The notes: generated by a model not told the origin, from the sequence alone. Positions 1 through 6,679 are shown, counted from the first letter of the stretch. The stretch is 11,523 nucleotides of DNA from Sulfurovum sp. (GCA_015661535.1 DQVY01000014.1:1-11523), one strand, 5' to 3'. Translations and numbers: made by a program.

Positions 1-256
1 AAAAGCACAAGCGCTAGAGCTGAAGTCTTTTTGGATGATGAATATTGGTATGGTAGGTCTTACTTTATCACTTGCTACTGCCGGAGTCATGCAAATACTT
101 GACCAAAGAGTGGGTACTGACCTTGTAGGCTTTATGGAATCACAGGCATCTATTGCTGGTGTGTACACTGTACGTGCTGGATTTGGTGTCCTCGTGTTCC
201 TTGGTCTGATCACCTATTTTGCTTCTTTCTTTGTGAAAGAAGAGCAAACAGCCTAA
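1..256 (+). CDS. norB: Nitric oxide reductase large subunit NorB, C-terminal fragment
   Basis: This is the end of a gene that begins before the window; the frame is open from base 2, giving about 84 residues before TAA. What is visible is two hydrophobic segments: one beginning near FWMMNIGMVGLTLSLATAG and a second near GFGVLVFLGLITYFASFF, followed by a short charged tail (KEEQTA). An FW-x-x-N-x-GM start to a helix followed by a second helix fits the last two membrane helices of the heme-copper-type NO reductase catalytic subunit, which reduces NO to N2O in the cytoplasmic membrane. The catalytic histidines lie upstream of the window and cannot be checked. The identification rests mainly on the norD, norQ, norE and norF genes that follow; the next start is 9 nt downstream. 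Another heme-copper oxidase subunit I is the alternative. The methionine at 35 is internal, not a start. Confidence 0.75.
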   Translation, partial: KAQALELKSFWMMNIGMVGLTLSLATAGVMQILDQRVGTDLVGFMESQASIAGVYTVRAGFGVLVFLGLITYFASFFVKEEQTA

Positions 257-265
257 AGGTGAAGC

Positions 266-2059
266 ATGCTTCACTATTGGCTTGAGTTTGAAGAGAGTAT
301 CGGTAGAGTTTGGGACAAGTATCTCAATAAAAAAGTAAACAAGTTCCATGAAGAGGCGCGTGTTTACTTTGCCGATATTTCAAAATCACTCACCCTTTTT
401 CACCATCTTTTAGGTGGTGAGCAAGGATTAGAGTTACATGTGACAGACAAACGCTATGTTGATACTTCACGTACAATGTTACAAAAAGTATCATTTTTGG
501 GTAAAGAATTTTACCTTACCTGGCAAGATGACAAAGCCATCTATCTCCCTGCATCGTCTGCATATTTTCCAACAAAAGAGCAAAATGAAATGTTCTATTA
601 TTGGCTCATTGCTATGCTTAGCAGAGTAGAAGTAAACGCTAACAATATCAAAGAACAAAACAGCCAAGCAGTCACACAGCTTACTTCAAAATACAGCGGA
701 TTTAAGACTTTCTATACGCAAGCCAGCGAATACCTTGCTCAACAGTTTGAACAGTTATCATTTATGAACGATTTGGAAAAAGCAGACAATGAAACGTTGA
801 TCAATGATTACCCCAACCCTTTATGGATCTACCCTCCTATGATGACACACACTCAAGCGAACAGTGAAAGTGATGAAGAGGAACTGCAACGCGAACAGGA
901 AAAAGAGAAAACAGACACACTGGAGATGAAAAAAAAGTCTGATCAAATGGATGATGACAGAGAAACTGATGGTTTCCTGGCTTTTTTACCAGAGTCTCTT
1001 ATGAGTATTTTTGAGCAAGTCAATGTAGACAGAATGGAAGATGACAGCTTTGATGAAGATGCACTCTATCATGCGGAAGATCTAGATGAGATCACCATAG
1101 GTAAAAAACAGGCTAACTTAGCTTCACGCATCAAGATGGACTTAGATATGCAACCAGATATGACCGAGATATACCCTCTAGGCAAAGGGCATCTCATAGA
1201 CGAATGGGACTATAGAAAAAATGACTATCTCATAAACTATGTACGCATTAAACCACAAGTCACACTCAATGTTACCCCCATAGAAGTACCCAAAAGACTC
1301 AAAAAAACGGTCAAAAAAATTCAAGGTGAGTTAGACCTGCTTGCACTTGACCGCATCAAAAATGACAAACTCCCCTATGGAGATGAAATAAACATGGACA
1401 CATGGATAGACTACAAAGGGCATCTAAACAAATCTATGCACCATCAGAATTTTTATACCACGTATGAGAAAAAAAGCAGAGATATGGCTACACTTATTCT
1501 GGCGGATGTTTCTCTTTCAACAGAAGGCGGTATTACCCAGGAAGTGCGTATCATTGATGTGATCAAAGATGGACTCATGGTTTTCTCGGAAGCCTTGGAA
1601 AAATTGGGAGACAGTTTTTCCATCTACTCTTTTTCCTCTTTGCAAAACAAAAAAGTCTACTTTAACATTATTAAAAACTTCAAAGACAAATATTCAGACC
1701 TCATTCGTGGCCGCATAGACAGTATGCAGCCTCAGTATTACACCAGATTGGGTGCAGCCATACGGGAATCTGCCAAAATTTTGGACAAACAACAGGCTGC
1801 AAACAAACTCTTGCTCATCATCTCTGACGGCAAACCAAATGATGAAGATAGATATGACGGCAGATACGGGATCGAAGATACCAAAAAAGCCATAGAAGAG
1901 GTGAAAAAAAAGGGTATTACCCCTTTTTGTATCACCGTGGACCTGGATGCCAAAGAGTATCTCTCTTACCTTTTTGGAAGAAATGGCTTCGCCGTGGTAA
2001 GAGATGGTCAAAAGTTGCCAAAGGTCATACCGGAAGTTTATATCAACTTAACCAAATAA
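266..2059 (+). CDS. norD: NorD, von Willebrand factor A domain protein for NO reductase activation
   Basis: 597 residues, the usual size for NorD. The N-terminus has the family-like EESIGRVW pattern. A very acidic, low-complexity stretch lies around residues 198-240. The C-terminal third is a von Willebrand A domain with a complete metal-ion-dependent adhesion site: D414-V-S416-L-S418, T493 (in YTRLGAA) and D521 (in IISDG). In known systems NorD works with the ATPase NorQ to activate NorBC, probably by allowing non-heme iron insertion; the intact metal site agrees with this. No signal peptide is visible, so it should be cytoplasmic. The ATG is preceded by AAAGGTG at a good distance and lies 9 nt after the norB stop, which indicates co-transcription. 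The only real alternative is a NorD-like protein serving another heme-copper enzyme. Confidence 0.9.
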   Translation: MLHYWLEFEESIGRVWDKYLNKKVNKFHEEARVYFADISKSLTLFHHLLGGEQGLELHVTDKRYVDTSRTMLQKVSFLGKEFYLTWQDDKAIYLPASSAYFPTKEQNEMFYYWLIAMLSRVEVNANNIKEQNSQAVTQLTSKYSGFKTFYTQASEYLAQQFEQLSFMNDLEKADNETLINDYPNPLWIYPPMMTHTQANSESDEEELQREQEKEKTDTLEMKKKSDQMDDDRETDGFLAFLPESLMSIFEQVNVDRMEDDSFDEDALYHAEDLDEITIGKKQANLASRIKMDLDMQPDMTEIYPLGKGHLIDEWDYRKNDYLINYVRIKPQVTLNVTPIEVPKRLKKTVKKIQGELDLLALDRIKNDKLPYGDEINMDTWIDYKGHLNKSMHHQNFYTTYEKKSRDMATLILADVSLSTEGGITQEVRIIDVIKDGLMVFSEALEKLGDSFSIYSFSSLQNKKVYFNIIKNFKDKYSDLIRGRIDSMQPQYYTRLGAAIRESAKILDKQQAANKLLLIISDGKPNDEDRYDGRYGIEDTKKAIEEVKKKGITPFCITVDLDAKEYLSYLFGRNGFAVVRDGQKLPKVIPEVYINLTK

Positions 2060-2071
2060 TAAAGGAATCAC

Positions 2072-2863
2072 ATGTCACCTATTTATTACGAAGCACAAGG
2101 CAATGAAGTTGCACTCTTTGAAGCATCTGCAGGGATGCATTTACCTGTACTCATCAAAGGTCCAACAGGCTGTGGGAAAACACGCTTTATTGAGTATATG
2201 GGAGAAAGACTGAACAGAGAAGTCTATACTGTGGTCTGTCACGATGACCTCTCCGCAGCAGATCTGGTAGGTCGTCACCTCATCGATGAGAACGGAACAT
2301 ACTGGCAGGATGGCCCGCTGACAAAAGCGGTAAGAGAAGGTGGTATCTGTTATCTTGATGAAATTATAGAAGCCAGAAAAGATACCACCGTCGTATTGCA
2401 TTCTTTGGCTGATTATCGTCGTGTGCTGCCTATTGACAGGACAGGCGAAGTCATAGAAGCCCATCCTGATTTTATGCTGGTAGTCTCCTATAACCCTGGG
2501 TATCAAAATGTACTCAAAGGTATGAAACCCAGTACTAAACAGCGTTTTATCTCTCTAGAATTTCACTACCCGGAACCTGGCATTGAAAAAAGTATTATCA
2601 TGAAAGAGAGCGGCATAGATGAAACTAACGCAGAAAATCTTGTCTCTATCGCCGGGGATATACGAAATCTCAGCGACACAGACATTCAAGAAGCAGTTTC
2701 TACACGCCTTTTGGTCTATTCTGCAAAACTTATGGTCAAAGGCTTTGATGCCTATGAAGCCTGTATCCATACCATTGTTCAATCGTTGACCGATGAAGAT
2801 GAAGTCCTCGAAGTCTTGGAAAAACTGGTTGCTTTATATTTTACAAAGCAGAGCGATGACTAA
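2072..2863 (+). CDS. norQ: NorQ, MoxR-type AAA+ ATPase
   Basis: 263 residues, typical of NorQ/NirQ/CbbQ proteins. The Walker A motif is GPTGCGKT at residues 30-37 and the Walker B motif ends in LDE (D96, E97) after GGICY. Family-like segments follow: DLVGRH (64-69), YWQDGPLTKA and SYNPGYQNVLKGMKPSTKQRF. Proteins of this group form hexameric ATPase rings that pair with a von Willebrand A partner, here NorD immediately upstream, to remodel the NO reductase and complete its iron centre. The start ATG follows AAAGGAATCAC, 12 nt after the norD stop. The 3' end overlaps the start of norE by 8 nt, suggesting translational coupling. Substrate assignment to NO reductase rather than Rubisco or another target comes from the neighbours. 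Confidence 0.92.
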   Translation: MSPIYYEAQGNEVALFEASAGMHLPVLIKGPTGCGKTRFIEYMGERLNREVYTVVCHDDLSAADLVGRHLIDENGTYWQDGPLTKAVREGGICYLDEIIEARKDTTVVLHSLADYRRVLPIDRTGEVIEAHPDFMLVVSYNPGYQNVLKGMKPSTKQRFISLEFHYPEPGIEKSIIMKESGIDETNAENLVSIAGDIRNLSDTDIQEAVSTRLLVYSAKLMVKGFDAYEACIHTIVQSLTDEDEVLEVLEKLVALYFTKQSDD

Positions 2864-3455
2864 CCAACGCAGTATAAAAGAATCACATCCTCCTGGAGAT
2901 TTTGCTATTTGGATCATTATCTATGTAGAACTTTTAACCTTTGCCCTTCTCTTTGCAGGCTATGCATTTTCAAGACGTACTGATGTTACACTCTTTAACG
3001 CTTCTCAACTTGTGCTCGATCAAACTTCAGGATTCATCAATACACTTATCCTGATCACAAGCAGTTATTTTGTTGTAAAAGCCGTACAAAGTGTCAAGAA
3101 CATGACACAAAAGAGTACCAAAAGTGCCAATGAGAGTGCTTCCAAATGGATCTTTCTGGCTATGCTTATGGGTTTCTCATTTTTAGTCACAAAACTCTTT
3201 GAATTTTCACATATCTTTGGACTAGGCATCACCCTCAGTACCAATACATTTTTTATGTTCTACCTGCTTTTAACGATGTTTCATTTTATGCATGTGATCC
3301 TGGGTCTCATTATTTTAGGAAATATCTATCAAAGAACAAAACATGCAGGATATACTCCTGATGATCACTCAGGTATTGAAACAGGTGCATCCTATTGGCA
3401 TTTAGTAGATCTCTTATGGATCGTACTCTTTCCACTTATTTATATTATACGCTAA
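2856..3455 (+). CDS. norE: NorE, cytochrome c oxidase subunit III-like membrane protein
   Basis: 199 residues with about five membrane segments (roughly 16-38, 58-78, 97-115, 128-152, 178-198). Subunit-III hallmarks are the early glutamate in IYVELLTF, the HFMHVILGL helix and the C-terminal block YWHLVDLLWIVLFPLIYI with H182. In denitrifiers NorE is an accessory membrane protein of the nor operon; it is not essential for NorBC but improves NO reduction. The start at 2856 (MTNQRS) is chosen because the longer open frame reaches back into norQ and adds a lysine- and tryptophan-rich stretch with no family likeness; 2856 gives an 8-nt overlap with norQ. The ribosome binding site is weak (AAAGCAGAG), consistent with coupling to norQ. 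It could also be described simply as heme-copper oxidase subunit III family. Confidence 0.85.
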   Translation: MTNQRSIKESHPPGDFAIWIIIYVELLTFALLFAGYAFSRRTDVTLFNASQLVLDQTSGFINTLILITSSYFVVKAVQSVKNMTQKSTKSANESASKWIFLAMLMGFSFLVTKLFEFSHIFGLGITLSTNTFFMFYLLLTMFHFMHVILGLIILGNIYQRTKHAGYTPDDHSGIETGASYWHLVDLLWIVLFPLIYIIR

Positions 3456-3464
3456 AGGACTACA

Positions 3465-3719
3465 ATGCAGCATAAACTTGAGATCACCTGGTTCACTTTG
3501 GTATTACTCACTATTTTCGCGTTTTTATTAGGCTACTTAAAGTATACCAATACTGCTTTTGTCGCCCTTTTACTACTCAGCACTTTTATAAAAGGTCAGA
3601 TAGTGATCGACTATTTTATGGGATTAAAAGAAGTAAGTTTGCGCTATAGGCTTATCCCCGCTATTTGGCTTCTGACTGTCCTTTCACTCATTGCAACAGC
3701 CTATTATTTACCGCTCTAA
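3465..3719 (+). CDS. norF: NorF-like small membrane protein (cytochrome c oxidase subunit IV family)
   Basis: 84 residues, close to the size of NorF proteins. Three hydrophobic helices are visible (about 8-24, 28-45 and 62-82), with the segment FIKGQIVIDYFMGLKEV between the second and third. A lysine-glycine followed by V-x-D-x-F-M-x-L is typical of the prokaryotic subunit IV/NorF family. The start ATG has a strong site, AAAGGACTACA, 9 nt after the norE stop. It is the last gene of the nor cluster here. In other denitrifiers NorE and NorF act together in maturation or stability of the NO reductase. Small size limits certainty, but position and motif agree. Confidence 0.8.
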   Translation: MQHKLEITWFTLVLLTIFAFLLGYLKYTNTAFVALLLLSTFIKGQIVIDYFMGLKEVSLRYRLIPAIWLLTVLSLIATAYYLPL

Positions 3720-3828
3720 AAAATAGGACTACAATATTTTCTGCCTTGATAACCCACTATTAACAGCTTTTTAGCTAAAATAATCCATTAAATTTGACAG
3801 GCTTATACGGCTGTCTCGGAGAATAACA
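3720..3828 (+). other. Intergenic region between the nor cluster and ilvE
   Basis: This 109-nt gap has no open frame of note and no clear intrinsic terminator for norF (no GC-rich hairpin followed by T residues). It holds an 11-nt exact copy (3725-3735) of the norF ribosome binding region (3456-3466, AGGACTACAAT), a perfect palindrome TTTTAGCTAAAA (3769-3780) whose right half contributes a -10-like box, and a weak 5-bp hairpin (GACAG 3796-3800 with CTGTC 3811-3815) just before the ilvE ribosome binding site. Confidence 0.6.
3769..3781 (+). promoter_or_regulatory. Probable ilvE promoter (-10 region) within a TTTTAGCTAAAA palindrome
   Basis: TTTTAGC followed by TAAAAT (3776-3781) looks like the -10 region common in Campylobacterota, where the -35 box is weak or replaced by T-rich sequence. 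Transcription would start around 3788, leaving a leader of about 40 nt before the ilvE ATG. The perfect 12-bp palindrome could instead be an operator, or arise by chance in AT-rich sequence. Confidence 0.4.
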
Positions 3829-4749
3829 ATGGATAAATCAAAATATATATGGATGGATGGGAAACTGACACCTTGGGATGAAGCTCAGGTACATGTTCTC
3901 ACACATACTTTACACTATGGGAATGGTGCTATAGAGGGTACCAAAGCCTACAAAACAGTTGATGGAAGATGTGCCATTTTTAAACTGAAAGAGCATACAC
4001 AAAGACTATTGAACTCATCAAAGATGACACTCATGGATGTACCTTACACCGTAGAGGAACTGAACGCTGCACAAGTGAAACTGCTTCAGGAAAATGAACT
4101 CTTTGACGGTGCCTACATCAGACCTCTTGTCTACTTAGGCTATGGTGTCATGGGGCTTTACCATAAAGACTGTCCTGTCAATGTATCTATCTCTGCATGG
4201 AAATGGGGTGCATACCTTGGAGAAGAAGGCTTGCGTAAAGGTATCCGCCTCAAGATCTCATCTATGACAAGGACCCCTAATACTTCTGGGATGGGAAAAG
4301 CAAAAGCAGTTGCCAATTACCTTAATTCTCAAATGGCTAAATTTGAAGCGGTTGAAGCCGGCTATGATGAAGCACTGCTCAGAGATGACCAAGGGTACAT
4401 TGCAGAAGCATCCGGTGCCTGTTTCTTTATGGTGAGAGAAGGGAAACTCATCTCTCCTCCATCAGACAATACACTGGAGTCTATCACTCAGCAAACAATC
4501 ATAGACCTGGCAACAGACATGGGCATAGAGGTTATACGACGTCGTATAAGCCGAGAAGAGACGTACATAGCAGATGAGTGTTTCCTTACGGGAACAGCGG
4601 CAGAGGTCACACCTGTACGTGAAATTGATGCACGTATCATAGGTGCAGGTTCACGCGGGCCTATCACCGAGAAATTACAAACAGCCTATTTTGATGTGGT
4701 AGCAGGGAAAAACCCTGACTACATCCAACATTTAACCTACATTAACTAA
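3829..4749 (+). CDS. ilvE: Branched-chain amino acid aminotransferase
   Basis: 306 residues, a full-length class IV PLP aminotransferase. It moves the amino group between glutamate and the 2-oxo acids of valine, leucine and isoleucine, the last step of their synthesis, in the cytoplasm. The PLP lysine is K159 in GKAKAVANYLNS, the same position number as in E. coli IlvE. Other family blocks are MDGKLTPWDEAQVHVLTHTLHYG at the N-terminus (residues 5 onward), the YGNGAIEGTKAY block, AEASGACFF with the phosphate-binding region, and ECFLTGTAAEVTPVREID near the C-terminus. The ATG follows GGAGAATAACA. It precedes the SPFH gene by 49 nt; the same neighbours occur in Campylobacter as I recall. D-amino acid or aminodeoxychorismate-lyase relatives are less likely given the TGTAAEVTP block. 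Confidence 0.95.
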   Translation: MDKSKYIWMDGKLTPWDEAQVHVLTHTLHYGNGAIEGTKAYKTVDGRCAIFKLKEHTQRLLNSSKMTLMDVPYTVEELNAAQVKLLQENELFDGAYIRPLVYLGYGVMGLYHKDCPVNVSISAWKWGAYLGEEGLRKGIRLKISSMTRTPNTSGMGKAKAVANYLNSQMAKFEAVEAGYDEALLRDDQGYIAEASGACFFMVREGKLISPPSDNTLESITQQTIIDLATDMGIEVIRRRISREETYIADECFLTGTAAEVTPVREIDARIIGAGSRGPITEKLQTAYFDVVAGKNPDYIQHLTYIN

Positions 4750-4754
4750 TTATT

Positions 4755-4778
4755 GGTGCGTTGTGAAACGCACCCTAC
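4755..4778 (+). repeat. REP-like palindrome, copy A
   Basis: GGTGCGTT (4755-4762), loop GTGA, AACGCACC (4767-4774) and a CTAC tail make a perfect 8-bp stem with a 4-nt loop. It matches copy C at 23 of 24 positions; the one difference is in the loop. It lies between the ilvE stop and the SPFH ribosome binding site. A GTG inside it (4763) opens a frame into the SPFH gene but is not the likely start. Confidence 0.9.
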
Positions 4779-4798
4779 ATACACACATAAGGAATATT

Positions 4799-5887
4799 AT
4801 GCCAGCAGATATGAATGACTATTTTAAAAAGAAAAAACCAGCAAATAACAACAACAATAATAATGGCGGCGGGGGAAACAATTTTGAAAATCCTCTCGGA
4901 AACATGGGTAAAGGTGCACCCTGGATAGTAGGTATTATTGCTATTGCTTTAGCAATGTTTATCCTTAAACCTTTTACCATCATCAATTCCGGTGAAGTGG
5001 GTATCAAAATCAACACAGGTAAGTTTGAAGCAAAACCTTTAAGCGCAGGATTGCACTTTTTTATTCCTGTACTTCAAAAGATCATTCCGGTCAATACACG
5101 TATCAGACTCATTACCTACTCCAACGTGAATACAGGCGCACTGGGTGACAACTACAGAGGTCTTGAGGGTGGTTTACGGAGAAACCCTGCCATTACTGTA
5201 CTGGACAAAAGAGGTCTTACTGTAAACATTGATATTGCTGTACAATACAGATTGAAGGCAGAACAGGCACCCGCAACCATTGAAAAATGGGGTTCAAGCT
5301 GGGAAGAGAAGATCATTAACTCTAAAGTAAGAGAAGTGGTACGTGACGTGGTAGGCCAATATACAGCAGAACAACTTCCAGAGATGCGTAATGAAATTGC
5401 TGCATCCATTGAAGTGAAAGTCAAAGAGAGTGTAGATACACTTGAAAACCAACCTGTAGTACTTGAGTCTGTGGAGCTTAGAACCATTAATTTACCACCT
5501 AAAATTAAAGACCAGATTGAAAAAGTACAGATCGCAAAACAAGATGTAACCATTGCGGTACAAGAAAAAGCAAAAGCTATCCAACAAGCACTTAGAGCGG
5601 CTGAAGTGGCAAAAGGTGAAGCAGAAAAAAACCGTATTGAAGCACAGGGTGAAGCTGACAAAATCCGTATTGAAGCGGAGGAACAGGCCAAAGCCAATAC
5701 ACTTATTTCACGTTCATTAACACGTGAACTTCTTGAACTTGAACAGATCAAAACACAAGGAAAGTTTAACGAAGCTCTTAAAGTTAACAAAGATGCGCAA
5801 ATATTCCTTACACCTGGTGGTGCGGTACCTAACATTTGGGTAGATGCAAAGGGGAGACAACAACAGCGTTTAATGGGTGCACAGTAA
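4799..5887 (+). CDS. SPFH/band-7 (prohibitin/HflK-like) membrane protein
   Basis: 362 residues. The N-terminus is cytoplasmic-looking and low in complexity: KKKK (10-13), seven asparagines (16-22) and GGGG (23-26). One membrane helix follows (about 42-56), then an SPFH domain (about 57-240, including NSGEVGIKINTGKFE and AGLHFFIPVLQKI), then a long charged coiled coil (about 240-310, AEVAKGEAEKNRIEAQGEAD) and a short tail with LTPGGAVPNIW. Such proteins oligomerise into membrane-attached cages or microdomains and often control membrane proteases such as FtsH, or membrane order; no specific substrate can be read here. The start is 4799 because TAAGGA stands 5 nt upstream; an upstream GTG at 4763 lies inside a repeat. 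The Asn/Gly-rich front and single anchor recall HflK, but no hflC partner follows, so I leave the symbol empty. Campylobacter has a similar gene beside ilvE, as I recall. Confidence 0.88.
   Translation: MPADMNDYFKKKKPANNNNNNNGGGGNNFENPLGNMGKGAPWIVGIIAIALAMFILKPFTIINSGEVGIKINTGKFEAKPLSAGLHFFIPVLQKIIPVNTRIRLITYSNVNTGALGDNYRGLEGGLRRNPAITVLDKRGLTVNIDIAVQYRLKAEQAPATIEKWGSSWEEKIINSKVREVVRDVVGQYTAEQLPEMRNEIAASIEVKVKESVDTLENQPVVLESVELRTINLPPKIKDQIEKVQIAKQDVTIAVQEKAKAIQQALRAAEVAKGEAEKNRIEAQGEADKIRIEAEEQAKANTLISRSLTRELLELEQIKTQGKFNEALKVNKDAQIFLTPGGAVPNIWVDAKGRQQQRLMGAQ
4844..4864 (+). repeat. AAY trinucleotide tract encoding seven asparagines
   Basis: Seven consecutive AAT/AAC codons in the SPFH gene are followed by four glycine codons. 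Gain or loss of a unit would keep the frame, so the tract can vary in length between strains without breaking the gene. Confidence 0.85.
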
Positions 5888-5895
5888 TCATCCCT

Positions 5896-5918
5896 TAGGG
5901 TGCGTTTCCCAACGCACC
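5896..5918 (-). repeat. REP-like palindrome, copy B (reverse orientation)
   Basis: TAG, then GGTGCGTT (5899-5906), loop TCCC, AACGCACC (5911-5918). Over 23 nt it is the exact reverse complement of copy C (5938-5960), with 19 nt between them. It starts 8 nt after the SPFH stop. Alone it folds as an 8-bp hairpin; with copy C it can form one 23-bp stem with a 19-nt loop, so it could also act in ending or protecting the SPFH transcript. Confidence 0.9.
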
Positions 5919-5937
5919 ATGAAATATAAATAGAAAA

Positions 5938-5961
5938 GGTGCGTTGGGAAACGCACCCTAC
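5938..5961 (+). repeat. REP-like palindrome, copy C
   Basis: GGTGCGTT (5938-5945), loop GGGA, AACGCACC (5950-5957), CTAC tail. It ends 3 nt before the hisIE ribosome binding site (GGAGA 5965-5969). Together with copy B it makes a head-to-head pair like the BIME units built from REP sequences in enterobacteria. Confidence 0.9.
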
Positions 5962-5973
5962 CATGGAGAAATC

Positions 5974-6639
5974 ATGACCATCGACTGGAACAAAAACCCC
6001 CTCATCCCTGCCATTGCACAAGACTTTGAGAACAATGACGTACTCATGCTTGCCTACATGAACGAAGAAGCCTACAAGCTCACCCTCGAGACCGGATATG
6101 CACATTACTTTTCCAGAAGCAAGCAGCGTATTTGGAAAAAGGGTGAAAGTTCAAACCATACACAAGAAGTAAAAGACATTTTACTCGATTGTGATGCAGA
6201 TACAGTTATACTCAAAATAAAACAAAATGGTGTCGCCTGTCATACGGGTAGAAAAAGTTGTTTCTTTACCTCTGTGATACAAGAGAAGGTCATTTTGGAA
6301 AAAGAAGTAGATACGGATGCTATTTATGGTGTGGTAGATACACTTTATCATACGATACTAGAACGTAAAAATGCGCCTAAAGAAACAAAATCATGGACCA
6401 AAAAATTACTCGATGACAAAAAGCTGATGTTGTCTAAAATACGTGAAGAAGCAGATGAAGTTTGTGTTGCGATCAACGAAGAGTCTGACGAACAAGTCAT
6501 CTACGAATCTGCTGACTTACTTTACCATACACTTGTAGGTTTAGGTTACAGAGACATCTCTCCAGACAGAGTCAAACAAGAGTTGGCTAGAAGGTTTGGA
6601 ATGTCAGGGATAAAAGAGAAAGAAAACCGAAAAAAATAA
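5974..6639 (+). CDS. hisIE: Bifunctional phosphoribosyl-AMP cyclohydrolase / phosphoribosyl-ATP pyrophosphatase
   Basis: 221 residues, a fusion of two histidine-synthesis enzymes. The HisI half (about 1-105) hydrolyses the purine ring of PR-AMP; its Mg/Zn ligands are visible as D72-C73-D74-A-D76, C89 in ACHTGRKSCF and C96. The HisE half (about 115-210) removes pyrophosphate from PR-ATP; it shows KIREEADEV (E158, E159, E162) and E178-S-A-D181-LLYH, the MazG-like acidic metal site. Both halves look complete. The order of domains is the reverse of the pathway order, as usual for HisIE. The start at 5974 has GGAGA 4 nt before it; an upstream TTG at 5944 lies inside repeat copy C and is rejected. 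No other his gene is next to it, so histidine genes are probably scattered, as is common in this phylum. Confidence 0.95.
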   Translation: MTIDWNKNPLIPAIAQDFENNDVLMLAYMNEEAYKLTLETGYAHYFSRSKQRIWKKGESSNHTQEVKDILLDCDADTVILKIKQNGVACHTGRKSCFFTSVIQEKVILEKEVDTDAIYGVVDTLYHTILERKNAPKETKSWTKKLLDDKKLMLSKIREEADEVCVAINEESDEQVIYESADLLYHTLVGLGYRDISPDRVKQELARRFGMSGIKEKENRKK

Positions 6640-6649
6640 TGGAAGTAAC

Positions 6650-6674
6650 TGTTCCCACGTAAAACATGGGAACA
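6650..6674. terminator. Hairpin between convergent hisIE and purF
   Basis: TGTTCCCA (6650-6657) pairs perfectly with TGGGAACA (6667-6674), an 8-bp stem with a 9-nt loop, placed between the hisIE stop (6639) and the purF stop (6680). Its place suits a shared two-way terminator, but there is no T-run directly after it on either strand (on the - strand a T-rich stretch comes about 20 nt later), so termination is uncertain. TTCCCA.../...TGGGAA hairpins also resemble a widespread intergenic palindrome type. Confidence 0.45.
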
Positions 6675-6679
6675 AGTAT

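Noticed and set aside
1694..2011. Open frames on the - strand within norD and norQ
   Set aside because: They lie opposite strongly motif-supported genes and show no recognisable domains.
2793..2855. Extended start of the NorE reading frame inside norQ
   Set aside because: The extra 21 residues come from the overlapping norQ sequence in another frame and do not resemble subunit III proteins; the ATG at 2856 fits the family start.
3794..3799. TTGACA as a -35 box for ilvE
   Set aside because: No -10-like sequence occurs 16-18 nt downstream; that place is the ribosome binding site. The TAAAAT upstream is the better candidate.
3796..3815. GACAG/CTGTC hairpin before ilvE as an amino acid attenuator
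   Set aside because: Only a 5-bp stem, no leader peptide rich in Ile, Leu or Val, and no terminator T-run.
4755..5961. The three GGTGCGTT palindromes as a CRISPR array
   Set aside because: They are in mixed orientation, irregularly spaced (over 1 kb between A and B) and separated by a gene, with no spacers or cas genes.
5152..6105. A 317-codon open frame on the - strand opposite the SPFH gene
   Set aside because: It is rich in Ser and Cys with no family likeness, has no ribosome binding site, and covers a clear SPFH coding region and the repeats; it is a shadow frame.
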